Source: Pelomonas saccharophila_A
Lineage (GTDB): Bacteria; Pseudomonadota; Gammaproteobacteria; Burkholderiales; Burkholderiaceae_C
DNA: 64,000 nucleotides
Direction of reading: 5' to 3'
NCBI RefSeq assembly: GCF_031458095.1
Contig: NZ_JAVDXU010000001.1
Span: 2,232,001-2,296,000 of the forward strand
Below, one piece after another: positions 34,362 to 42,233 of the stretch (position 1 is the stretch's first letter; the number at the start of each line of letters is the position of its first letter). The translations under genes were made by a program, and so were the position numbers. Under the pieces are notes generated by a model. It was not told the origin of the DNA. It was given only the letters and a program-made list of their open reading frames with translations, and did no database searches.

Positions 34362-34988
34362 TCAGACTGCAGCGCGCAGGCCGGCGGCAGTGGTCTTGAA
34401 GGGAACGAAGCCCGGCAGCGCTTCAACGCGGCCAAGCCACGCGCGCAAGGCCGGATAGGGCGCCAGGTCCACGTTGCCCTCGGGGGCGTTGACGATATAG
34501 CTGTAGCCGGCGATATCGGCCAGCGTCGCATGATCACCGACGAGGAAAGGGCGGCGGGCCAGTTCGCCCTCCATGACCTTGAACAGGCCATGGGCGCGGG
34601 CGATGACCTCGTCGGCATTGAAGGGCGCGCCGAACACCGTGACGAGACGGGCCGCCGCCGGTCCGTAGGCGATCAGGCTGGACGCCACCGACAACCAGCC
34701 CTGCACCGCGGCGCGGCCGGCGGGGTCCTGCGGCAGCCAGCGCCCGGTGGCGTCGTACTTGCTCGCCAGGTAGACCAGGATGGCCGTGCTGTCCCAGACA
34801 GGGTGGCCGTCGTCCTCCAGCAGCGGCAGCTGGCCGAAGGGGTGGCGGGCGACGAACTCGGGGGTCTTGTGCGCCCGGGCCGCCAGGTCGACGTCGACCA
34901 GCTCGTGCGGCAGGCCCAGCAGGGACAGGGCGAGTTCGGCGCGATGGGCGTGGCCGGACAGGGCGTGGCGGTAAAGCTTGAGGGTCAT
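34362..34988 (-). CDS. glutathione S-transferase
   Basis: 208 residues. N-terminal thioredoxin-like domain with H-P-F-G-Q-L-P-L-L-E-D and W-D-S-T-A-I-L-V-Y-L, the glutathione-binding motif with its Ser, and a C-terminal helical domain with the N-capping D in L-A-D-I-A. AAGGAG lies six bases before the ATG at 34988. First gene of a two-gene operon with the PNPOx-like gene, divergent from the DUF938 methyltransferase. Confidence 0.92.
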   Translation of the reverse strand: MTLKLYRHALSGHAHRAELALSLLGLPHELVDVDLAARAHKTPEFVARHPFGQLPLLEDDGHPVWDSTAILVYLASKYDATGRWLPQDPAGRAAVQGWLSVASSLIAYGPAAARLVTVFGAPFNADEVIARAHGLFKVMEGELARRPFLVGDHATLADIAGYSYIVNAPEGNVDLAPYPALRAWLGRVEALPGFVPFKTTAAGLRAAV

Positions 34989-35094
34989 GCGAGGCTCCTT
35001 GGCAATCAACGCCGCCCACTGTGCCCAGCCAAGGGCGATGGAGAAACCACGCGCGCCGCAAGTCATTCTTTCCACGGCTGGCAAGATTGGGGCG

Positions 35095-35700
35095 ATGAAC
35101 GAACGCCGCCACAGCCCCGCCGCCGAACGCAACGGCCCACCCATCCTCGCGGCCCTGCAGCGCCTGCTGCCGCCGCAAGGTGTGCTGCTGGAGATCGCCA
35201 GCGGCACGGGCCAGCACGCGGCCTTCCTCAGCGCCGGCCTGCCGGGCTGGCAATGGCAGCCCAGCGACTTCGAGCCCGCCGCCCTCCCGTCGATCGCGGC
35301 CTGGTGCGAAGGCCTGGAGCGCGTGCACGCGCCGATCACGCTGAATGTGCTGGATGACGTCTGGGCCGTGCCGGCACAGCTCGACGCGATCTACTGCGCC
35401 AACATGATCCACATCGCGCCCTGGGCCTGCACCGCCGGGCTGATGCAGGGCGCCGCACGGCATCTGACGCCCGAGGGCCTGCTCATCACCTACGGTCCCT
35501 ACATCCTCGATAACGTGCCCACGGCGCCGAGCAACCTCGCCTTCGACGCCGACCTGCGCGAACGCAACCCGGCCTGGGGCATTCGCCGCCTGGCCGACGT
35601 GGTGGCCGCGGCCGGCAACGCCGGTCTTTGCCTGCGCGAAACCCTGGGCATGCCGGCCAACAATATGCTGCTGGCCTGGGCGCGCGCGCCTGCCGCCTGA
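35095..35700 (+). CDS. DUF938 family SAM-dependent methyltransferase-like protein
   Basis: 201 residues. Opens with R-x-S-P-A-A-E-R-N, the DUF938 hallmark, then the SAM-binding L-E-I-A-S-G-T-G-Q-H motif and a C-A-N-M-I-H-I-A-P-W motif. The substrate is unknown. ATG at 35095 was chosen to fit this family start. A permease gene follows 15 bases later. Confidence 0.9.
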   Translation: MNERRHSPAAERNGPPILAALQRLLPPQGVLLEIASGTGQHAAFLSAGLPGWQWQPSDFEPAALPSIAAWCEGLERVHAPITLNVLDDVWAVPAQLDAIYCANMIHIAPWACTAGLMQGAARHLTPEGLLITYGPYILDNVPTAPSNLAFDADLRERNPAWGIRRLADVVAAAGNAGLCLRETLGMPANNMLLAWARAPAA

Positions 35701-35715
35701 CTCTCTTTCCCCGAC

Positions 35716-36456
35716 ATGCTTCTTGGACTCCTGGTGCTCGCCGGCCTCTGGGCCGGCCTGCAGAACTCGCTCGCCGGTGGCGGCTCCTTCGTCACCTTGC
35801 CGGCACTGATCCTGTCGGGCATGTCGCCGCTGGCCGCCAACATCACGTCGACGGTGGCCCTGTTCCCGGGCCAGCTCAGCTCGGGCTGGGCGGGCCGGCG
35901 CCTCGTCGTCGGCACGGGCAATCTGTCCTTCCGCGCTCTCGTCATCATCAGCCTGCTCGGCGGTGCCGTCGGCGCCTGGCTGCTGCTGAATACGCCGTCC
36001 TCGGTGTTCGCGCGTCTGGTGCCCTGGCTGGTGCTGTTCGCCACCAGTGTGTTCGCCTGGGGCAGCTTCCTGCGCAAGCCGGTGGCGGAGGATCACCACC
36101 TCAGCGCCCGCGCAACGGCCGCGATGCAATTCCTCATCGCCATCTACGGCGGCTACTTCGGCGGTGGCATCGGCTTTCTGATGCTGGCGGCGCTGACGGT
36201 GGCGGGCATGCCGACACGCAACGCCGGCGCGACCAAGAACGTGCTGGCCGGCGTCATGAACGCCTCGGCGGTGGCCCTGTTCGTGCTGTCGCCCGAAGTG
36301 CACTGGCTGCAGGCCGTCGTGCTCGGCAGCAGCGCCATCGTCGGCGGCCTGGCCGGTGCCTGGGCCCTGCATCACGTCAACGAGAAGGCCCTGCGCATCG
36401 CCATCGTCGTGCTGGGCGTGGCGTTGACGATAGGCCTCTTCCTGCGGCCGATTTAG
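35716..36456 (+). CDS. sulfite exporter TauE/SafE family permease
   Basis: 246 residues with about seven or eight membrane helices. Two TauE-type repeats are visible (G-G-G-S-F-V-T-L-P-A-L and G-Y-F-G-G-G-I-G-F-L-M-L-A-A-L, followed by N-A-x-K-N). Transport of a sulfur-containing organic anion is typical of the family but cannot be assigned here. It overlaps the convergent LysR gene by four bases. Confidence 0.9.
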   Translation: MLLGLLVLAGLWAGLQNSLAGGGSFVTLPALILSGMSPLAANITSTVALFPGQLSSGWAGRRLVVGTGNLSFRALVIISLLGGAVGAWLLLNTPSSVFARLVPWLVLFATSVFAWGSFLRKPVAEDHHLSARATAAMQFLIAIYGGYFGGGIGFLMLAALTVAGMPTRNAGATKNVLAGVMNASAVALFVLSPEVHWLQAVVLGSSAIVGGLAGAWALHHVNEKALRIAIVVLGVALTIGLFLRPI

Positions 36457-37364
36457 GCCAGCCCGGCGGCCAGATGGTCGCCAAAGGCCTTGACCTTGCC
36501 CGACAGCCGCCGCTGCGGCGGGCTGACGAGCTGCATGGGCAAGGCCTGGCCCTGCCAGTGCGGCATGGCCAATTCCATCTCGCCGCTGGCCAGCTCCTTC
36601 TCCACCAGCCAGTGCGGCGCATAGGCCAGGCCCATGCCGGCCAGCACGGCCTCGCGCACAGCCTCGCCGCTGTTGGTGCGCAGGCTGCCCGACACGCGCA
36701 CGCTGACGAGGCTGCCTGGCGGCGCATCGGCACCGGGCCCCGCCTCGAAGCTCCAGGTCGGCCCGGTGCGCAGCTCGCTGTAGACGATGCAGTCGTGCTG
36801 CTGCAGGGCCTGCGGGTTGGATGGCGGCGCGATGCCGAGTTGCTCGAAATAGCCGCGCCGCGCCACGACCGCTCGGCGCACGGTGCCGATGCGCCGCGCC
36901 ACCAGGCCGGAGTCCGGTTGATCGCCGATGCGCACCGCGATGTCTATGCCCTGCTCGACCAGGTCGATGAAGCCGTCGTTCAGGCGCAGGTCGATCTTCA
37001 CGCCCGGGTGGGCGGCCATGAAGCTCTGCACCAGCGGCATCAGCTTCAAGCGCCCGAAGCTGCCCGAGGCCGCGACGCGCAGCCAGCCCTGCAGCCGATG
37101 CTCGCCCGCGCGCAGCTCGCTCTCGGCCTCGGCAATCTCCGCCACCAGCCGCCGCGCCTGCTCCACATAGCGCTCGCCCGCCTCGGTGAGCTTCAACGCC
37201 CGCGTGCTGCGTGCCAGCAGTTGGGCGCCCAGGGCCTTTTCCAGCGCCGCCACCTGCTTGCTGACGGCGCTCTGCGTGCTGCCCAGCTCGCGTGCCGCGG
37301 CCGAGAAGCTGCCCAGCTCGACGACCCGCACCAGGGTCTGCATGGACTGCAAACGATCTGCCAT
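36453..37364 (-). CDS. LysR-family transcriptional regulator
   Basis: 303 residues, CrgA/DmlR-like. Helix-turn-helix S-F-S-A-A-A-R-E-L-G-S-T-Q-S-A-V-S-K-Q-V. It is divergent from the SDR gene at 37473, the usual LysR-target arrangement, with a palindrome beside its own start. Confidence 0.9.
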   Translation of the reverse strand: MADRLQSMQTLVRVVELGSFSAAARELGSTQSAVSKQVAALEKALGAQLLARSTRALKLTEAGERYVEQARRLVAEIAEAESELRAGEHRLQGWLRVAASGSFGRLKLMPLVQSFMAAHPGVKIDLRLNDGFIDLVEQGIDIAVRIGDQPDSGLVARRIGTVRRAVVARRGYFEQLGIAPPSNPQALQQHDCIVYSELRTGPTWSFEAGPGADAPPGSLVSVRVSGSLRTNSGEAVREAVLAGMGLAYAPHWLVEKELASGEMELAMPHWQGQALPMQLVSPPQRRLSGKVKAFGDHLAAGLA

Positions 37365-37371
37365 GAAGAAC

Positions 37372-37389
37372 TTTCAGTCTTGACTGGAA
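37372..37389. promoter_or_regulatory. probable LysR-type operator
   Basis: TTTCAGTC-tt-GACTGGAA, arms matching at seven of eight positions, seven bases upstream of the LysR start codon and within the LysR/SDR divergent gap. The position suits autoregulation and control of the SDR gene. Confidence 0.5.
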
Positions 37390-37472
37390 TAAATCTTAGG
37401 CAGACAGACCGTCTTCTGCATTGAGGGGGCAGCAATCACAGTGAGTTCACTCAACCACTGGAGCTTTTGCTC

Positions 37473-38234
37473 ATGACTGCCTCTTCTTCTCCCATCGTCC
37501 TCATCACCGGCGCCCTGACGGGCATCGGCCGCGCCACCGCCCTCGCCTTCGCCAGAGAAGGCTCAGTTGTCGTCGTCAGCGGCCGCCGTGAAGCCGAAGG
37601 CCAGGCCCTGGCCGCCGAACTGCAGACCCAGGGCGCAAAAGCGGCGACCTTCATCCGCGCCGATGTGCGCCACGAAGCCGAGGTGCGCTCGCTGGTCGAG
37701 CAGACCGTCGAGCGCTTCGGTCGCCTGGATGTGGCCGTCAACAACGCCGGCACCGAGGGCACGAACGGCCCGATCGCCGAGCAGAGCGCCGACAACTACG
37801 ACGCCATCTTCGACACCAATGTGCGCGGCGTGCTGTTCTCGCTGAAGCACCAGATGCGCGTCATGCTGGCCCAGCGCAGCGGCGCCATCGTCAACCTGTC
37901 GTCGGTGGCCGGGCAGATCGGCTTTGCCGGCGCCTCGGTGTATGTCGCCAGCAAGCATGCCGTCGAAGGCCTGACCAAGAGCGCGGCGCTGGAAGGCGCG
38001 GCGGCCGGCGTGCGTGTCAACGCGGTCGCACCCGGCCCCATCCAGACCGACATGCTGGAACGCTTTGTCGGCCGCAGCGAAGACGCCAAGGCCGGCATGC
38101 GCGCCGGCAACCCGGCGCAGCGCTTCGGCACCGTCGACGAGATCGCCCAGACCATCGTCTTCCTGGCCGGCGACAAGGCGCGCTATCTGACCGGGCAGTC
38201 GCTGGCGGTGGATGGAGGAATGACGGCGCAATGA
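37473..38234 (+). CDS. SDR-family NAD(P)-dependent oxidoreductase
   Basis: 253 residues. Classical short-chain dehydrogenase: T-G-A-L-T-G-I-G nucleotide loop, N-N-A-G, catalytic Ser in N-L-S-S-V-A-G and Y-V-A-S-K. GGAG nine bases before the ATG at 37473 supports this start over a TTG two codons upstream. Probable target of the divergent LysR regulator. The substrate is unknown. Confidence 0.93.
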   Translation: MTASSSPIVLITGALTGIGRATALAFAREGSVVVVSGRREAEGQALAAELQTQGAKAATFIRADVRHEAEVRSLVEQTVERFGRLDVAVNNAGTEGTNGPIAEQSADNYDAIFDTNVRGVLFSLKHQMRVMLAQRSGAIVNLSSVAGQIGFAGASVYVASKHAVEGLTKSAALEGAAAGVRVNAVAPGPIQTDMLERFVGRSEDAKAGMRAGNPAQRFGTVDEIAQTIVFLAGDKARYLTGQSLAVDGGMTAQ

Positions 38235-38286
38235 TGTCAGCGCCGGCTCGCGGCGGCCAGGGGCCGACCGCGGGCACGGCCTGGCT

Positions 38287-38451
38287 TCAGGTGCAACGGC
38301 AAGCCGGTTGGCAGGCGCAGTTCGGACCGCAGGCGCAGCCGGCAGCGGCTGTCGCGGCGGCTTGTTGGGCCGCCGGCGGCTGGCAGCCGCAGGAGCAAGA
38401 GGCGCCGGGGCAGTTGGCGCAGTTGCAGGCAGGGGTGGTGGGGGTTTGCAT
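38287..38451 (-). CDS. small cysteine-rich metallothionein-like protein
   Basis: A 54-residue protein with 12 cysteines. They fall in two clusters: C-x-C-x2-C-x4-C-x-C-x-C (about residues 9-23) and C-x-C-x3-C-x-C-x3-C-x-C (about residues 41-53), joined by a Gln/Ala-rich linker. The paired C-x-C motifs and the lack of aromatic residues are typical of metallothioneins that bind Zn, Cu or Cd thiolate clusters. GGAG lies seven bases before the ATG, and a palindrome sits about 30 bases upstream. Not recognised as a named bacterial metallothionein family. It is convergent with the SDR gene and upstream of livF on the same strand. Confidence 0.7.
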   Translation of the reverse strand: MQTPTTPACNCANCPGASCSCGCQPPAAQQAAATAAAGCACGPNCACQPACRCT

Positions 38452-38480
38452 GGCGGGCTCCGTGAGAGTTGACAGGGTTG

Positions 38481-38496
38481 CGGACCGGTTGGTCCG
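38481..38496. promoter_or_regulatory. palindrome upstream of the Cys-rich gene
   Basis: CGGACC-ggtt-GGTCCG, perfect six-base arms, 30-45 bases upstream of the metallothionein-like start. A plausible operator for that gene. Confidence 0.45.
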
Positions 38497-38602
38497 TGGA
38501 AAGAATTCTGTTCACCCCACGCCTTGCCGGCTTGAACGAAACGGCTGACTTGCGCAACCGTGGCGCCAGGCGTCGGGCGCCTGTGAACACGCCAGGAGCG
38601 GT

Positions 38603-39334
38603 TCAGTCCTTGCGCCCCGCCCCCAGATACGTCTCGATGACACGAGGATCCGCCGCCAGCTGATCCGCCGGCCCGCTGAGCCCAAACTCCCCCGTCTCCA
38701 GCACATGCCCGTGGTCGGCCACGCGCAGGGCCGCGCGGGCGTTCTGCTCGACGAGCAGGATGCTGACGCCGGTGGCGCGCAGGTCTTCGACGATGGTGAA
38801 GATCTCACGCACGATGAGCGGCGCCAGGCCCAGGCTGGGCTCGTCCAGCATCAGCAGCTTGGGTTGGCCCATCAGCGCGCGGCCCAGGGCCAGCATCTGG
38901 CGTTCGCCGCCGGACAGCGTGCCCGCCGCCTGCGCGCGGCGCTCCTGCAGGCGCGGGAAGCGGGCGTAGACGCTCTCGAGCCCATCGCGCCAGCGCTTGT
39001 CGCCCAGCTTCCTGGGCCGCCAGCCACCGAGCAGCAGGTTGTCCTCGACCGTCATGGTGCCGAACAGCTCGCGCTTCTCGGGCACCAGCGCAAGGCCGGC
39101 AAGCACGCGCTCTTCCAGCGTCAGCCTGGCAATGTCTTCACCGGCGAAGCGCAGCGTGCGGCTGCGCGACGGGATCAGCCCCATCAGCGCGCCCAGCAGC
39201 GTCGACTTGCCCGCGCCGTTCGGGCCGATGACGGTGACGACGCTTTTTTCCTGCGCAGCAAAGCTCAGGCCGTGCAGCACCTCGGCGCGGCCATAGCCGG
39301 CATGCAGATCGCTCACTTCCAGCAACGCACTCAT
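38603..39334 (-). CDS. livF: branched-chain amino acid-type ABC transporter ATPase LivF
   Basis: 243 residues. Walker A G-P-N-G-A-G-K-S-T, signature L-S-G-G-E-R-Q-M and Walker B L-L-M-L-D-E-P-S-L-G-L-A-P, the last characteristic of LivF. One of the ATPases of an HAAT-family uptake system. Its start overlaps the end of the LivM-LivG fusion by four bases. Confidence 0.93.
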   Translation of the reverse strand: MSALLEVSDLHAGYGRAEVLHGLSFAAQEKSVVTVIGPNGAGKSTLLGALMGLIPSRSRTLRFAGEDIARLTLEERVLAGLALVPEKRELFGTMTVEDNLLLGGWRPRKLGDKRWRDGLESVYARFPRLQERRAQAAGTLSGGERQMLALGRALMGQPKLLMLDEPSLGLAPLIVREIFTIVEDLRATGVSILLVEQNARAALRVADHGHVLETGEFGLSGPADQLAADPRVIETYLGAGRKD

Positions 39335-41106
39335 TCGTCCGCTCCCAGATAGGCGGCGCGCACCGCGGGGCTGGCCTGAACCTCGGCCGGCGTGCCGTCC
39401 ATCAGATAGCGGCCGAATTCCATGACGACGATGCGGTCGGTCAGCTTCATGACGAAGTCCATGTCGTGCTCGACGAGCAGCAGCGACAGGCCCTCGGCCT
39501 TCAACTGCTTCAGCACCTCGGCCAGGGCCTCCTTCTCCTTGTGGCGCAGGCCGGCGGCGGGTTCGTCCAGCAGCAGCAGCGAAGGATCGCTGGCCAGCGC
39601 GCGGGCGATCTCGACCAGGCGTTGCGGGCCCAGGGCCAGGTTGCCGGCCAGCTCATGGGCCTGCTCGGCCAGGCCGACGCGGCGCAGCTGGCGCAGGGCC
39701 TCGGCACGGGCCTGGGCCTCCTCGGCCTTGTCCAGGCGCAGCATGGCGCGCAGCGTGCCGCTGCGGGTGCGCAGATAAGTACCCAGGGCGACGTTCTCCA
39801 GCACCGTCATGTCGGGCACCAGCTTCACATGCTGGAAAGTGCGGGACAGGCCCCCGCGCGCGATGTCGCGGCTCTCGCGGCCGTCAACGCGCTGGCCCAG
39901 CAGCTCGACCTCGCCGCTGGTCAGTGGCAGCACGCCGGAGACGAGATTGAAGGTCGTGCTCTTGCCCGCGCCGTTGGGGCCGATGAGGCCGACGATGTCG
40001 CCGGCGCGGATGGCGAAGCTGATGTCGTTGACGGCGACGAGGCCGCCAAAGGTCTTCCTGATCTTGCGCACATCCAGCAGCGCGGCACCGGGCTCAGGAT
40101 GGCTGCGAGAACTCAGGCGCGGCGCGTTTTCGTCGACGGCACGCGGGCCGGGCGCCGGCAACCAGCGCGCGATCAGCGGCCACAGGCCGTCGGGCGCAAA
40201 GCGCAGCACCAGCACCAGCACGACGCCAAAGACGATGATCTCGTAGTTGCCCGAGCCACCGAAGACCAGCGGCAGCCAGACCTTGAGCTGGTCCTCGGCC
40301 AGCTTGACGAGGGCCGCACCGGTGAAGGCGCCGCCCACCGTGCCGATGCCGCCCAGCACGGCCATGAAGAGGTATTCGATGCCGAACTTGATGCCGAAGG
40401 GCGAGGGGTTCACGCTGCGCTGCATGTGGGCATACAGCCAGCCCGACACCGACGCCAGCAGCGCCGCGACGACAAACATGATGAGCTTGTAGCGGAAGGT
40501 GCTCGCGCCCATGGCCTCGGGCATGGTGGAGCCGCCGCCGCGGTTGGTGTTCAGCGCCCGCATGATGCGGCCCGGCCGCGAATCCAGCAGCCGCGTGACG
40601 CCCAGGGCCGCGAGCAGGGCCGCCAACCAGATCAGCAGATAGATGCGGCGCTCGCTCTGGAAGCTGAAATCACCCAGGGTGATGGCGGGCAGGCCCAGCA
40701 GGCCGTCGTATTTGCCCAGGGCATCGAGGTTGCCGATCAGGTAGTACAGCGCCAGGCACCAGCAGATGGTGGCCAGCGGCAGGTAGTGGCCCGACATGCG
40801 CAGCGTCAGCACGCCGATGACCAGGGCCAGCCCCAGCGTGATGGCGAGGCCCGCCACCAGCCCCAGCCAGGGCGACAGGCCCATGGCATTGCACAGATAG
40901 CCGGTGGCGTAGGCGCCCACGCCAGCGAATGCGGCCTGGCCGAAGGAGGTCAGGCCACCGACACCGGTCAGCAGCACCAGGCCAAGCACGACGAGGGAGA
41001 ACAGGCCGATGTAGTTGAGCTGGGTGATCCAGAAGTCCGGCACGGGTGCGAAGGGCAGCACCAGCAGCAGGACGGCGGCAGCGATCGAAAGATGCGTGCG
41101 GTTCAT
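39331..41106 (-). CDS. fused branched-chain amino acid-type ABC permease LivM and ATPase LivG
   Basis: 591 residues. The N-terminal 310 residues are a LivM-type permease with about eight to ten membrane helices (T-S-F-G-Q-A-A-F-A-G-V-G-A-Y and V-L-G-G-I-G-T-V-G-G-A). After a linker at about 325-345 comes a LivG ATPase: G-P-N-G-A-G-K-S-T-T-F-N, L-A-L-G-P-Q-R-L-V-E-I-A-R-A in the signature position, and L-L-L-L-D-E-P-A-A-G. No stop or frameshift lies at the junction. The signature lacks the usual L-S-x-G-Q core. livH lies four bases upstream. Confidence 0.93.
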   Translation of the reverse strand: MNRTHLSIAAAVLLLVLPFAPVPDFWITQLNYIGLFSLVVLGLVLLTGVGGLTSFGQAAFAGVGAYATGYLCNAMGLSPWLGLVAGLAITLGLALVIGVLTLRMSGHYLPLATICWCLALYYLIGNLDALGKYDGLLGLPAITLGDFSFQSERRIYLLIWLAALLAALGVTRLLDSRPGRIMRALNTNRGGGSTMPEAMGASTFRYKLIMFVVAALLASVSGWLYAHMQRSVNPSPFGIKFGIEYLFMAVLGGIGTVGGAFTGAALVKLAEDQLKVWLPLVFGGSGNYEIIVFGVVLVLVLRFAPDGLWPLIARWLPAPGPRAVDENAPRLSSRSHPEPGAALLDVRKIRKTFGGLVAVNDISFAIRAGDIVGLIGPNGAGKSTTFNLVSGVLPLTSGEVELLGQRVDGRESRDIARGGLSRTFQHVKLVPDMTVLENVALGTYLRTRSGTLRAMLRLDKAEEAQARAEALRQLRRVGLAEQAHELAGNLALGPQRLVEIARALASDPSLLLLDEPAAGLRHKEKEALAEVLKQLKAEGLSLLLVEHDMDFVMKLTDRIVVMEFGRYLMDGTPAEVQASPAVRAAYLGADE

Positions 41107-41109
41107 CGT

Positions 41110-42147
41110 CTAGTGCTCCTCGTGATGCGGGTCCACGAAAGACCGCCAGAGGAGGACGGGCAGGATCACCGTGAAGACGATGACCTCCTTGAAGGCGCTG
41201 GCCCAGAAGCTGCCGAAGCTCTCGATGAGGCCGACGCCGAGGGCGCCCGCGAGCGCCATCGGGAAGCTGGCCAGGCCGCCGAAGACCGCGGCGACGAAGC
41301 CCTTCAGGCCGATCAGGAAGCCGGTGTCGTAATAGATGGTGGTCGACGGTGAGATGAGCAGCCCGGACAGCGCGCCGATGAAGGCCGCCATCGTGAAGGT
41401 CTGGCTGCCGGCGGCGTCGCCCGAGATGCCCATCAGCCGCGCGCCGGTGCGGTTGACCGATGTGGCTCTCAGGGCCTTGCCGGTCAAGGTGCGCTCGAAG
41501 AAGACGAACAGCGCCACGATGAGGGCGATGGAGGCGCCGAAGATGATCAGCGTCTGCCCCGTCAGGCTCAGCGGGCCGACGTCGAAGCGCGCGTCCCAGA
41601 AGGCCGGCGTGCGATAGCCCTCGGCGCCGAAGAACACCAGGCCCACGCCGGTCAGCGCGAAGTGCACGCCGACGGAGACGATGAGCAGGGTCAGCACGCT
41701 GGCGCCGGACAGGGCGCGATAGGCCAGGCGGTAGAGCAGCGGACCCATCGCAGTGACGATGGCCAAAGTCAACAGCACCTGTATCCACAGCGCCGGCTGA
41801 CTCGGCGCCCACATCGGCATCACGACGGCCATGCCGATCGGGAAGCTCAGCGTCTCCACCATTCCGAAGGCGATCTTGGCCATCGCACGCCGCTCGCGCA
41901 GCCCCTGCACCACATCCAGCACGGCAGCCGCGATAGCCATCATCAGCAACAGCCACACCGTCCCCGGGACCTTGCCCATCTGCAGGGCCGCCAGCGTCAG
42001 CGCGCCGAAGGCGACGAACTCGCCCTGGGGAATGAAGATGACGCGGGTGACCGAGAACACCAGCACCAGGGCCAGGGCGACAAGGGCGTAGATGGCCCCG
42101 TTGGTCAGGCCGTCGAGGCCGAGGATGGCGGCGATGGTGAGGTCCAT
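41110..42147 (-). CDS. livH: branched-chain amino acid-type ABC permease LivH
   Basis: 345 residues, a membrane protein of the LivH type with G-L-T-N-G-A-I-Y-A-L-V-A-L near the N-terminus and G-L-K-G-F-V-A-A-V-F-G-G-L near the C-terminus. First gene of livH-livMG-livF. No periplasmic substrate-binding protein gene lies in the cluster, so the substrate is not defined. A CCGACC/GGTCGG palindrome lies about 45 bases upstream. Confidence 0.92.
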   Translation of the reverse strand: MDLTIAAILGLDGLTNGAIYALVALALVLVFSVTRVIFIPQGEFVAFGALTLAALQMGKVPGTVWLLLMMAIAAAVLDVVQGLRERRAMAKIAFGMVETLSFPIGMAVVMPMWAPSQPALWIQVLLTLAIVTAMGPLLYRLAYRALSGASVLTLLIVSVGVHFALTGVGLVFFGAEGYRTPAFWDARFDVGPLSLTGQTLIIFGASIALIVALFVFFERTLTGKALRATSVNRTGARLMGISGDAAGSQTFTMAAFIGALSGLLISPSTTIYYDTGFLIGLKGFVAAVFGGLASFPMALAGALGVGLIESFGSFWASAFKEVIVFTVILPVLLWRSFVDPHHEEH

Positions 42148-42190
42148 GGCGGCAGGGTCGTGAAGGCCCGCCCATGGTATCGGCGATTTA

Positions 42191-42206
42191 CCGACCGAAC
42201 GGTCGG
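42191..42206. promoter_or_regulatory. TetR-like palindromic operator upstream of livH
   Basis: CCGACC-gaac-GGTCGG with perfect six-base arms, 44 bases before the livH start. The form matches operators of TetR/AcrR-type regulators. No TetR gene lies in the window. Confidence 0.5.
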
Positions 42207-42233
42207 GAAATCACTCAGAACGCCGACCTGCCG

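Noticed and set aside
38231..38548. Plus-strand 105-codon frame over the Cys-rich gene
   Set aside because: It has a Gln/Ala-rich low-complexity product, whereas the minus strand gives ordered cysteine clusters and a ribosome binding site.
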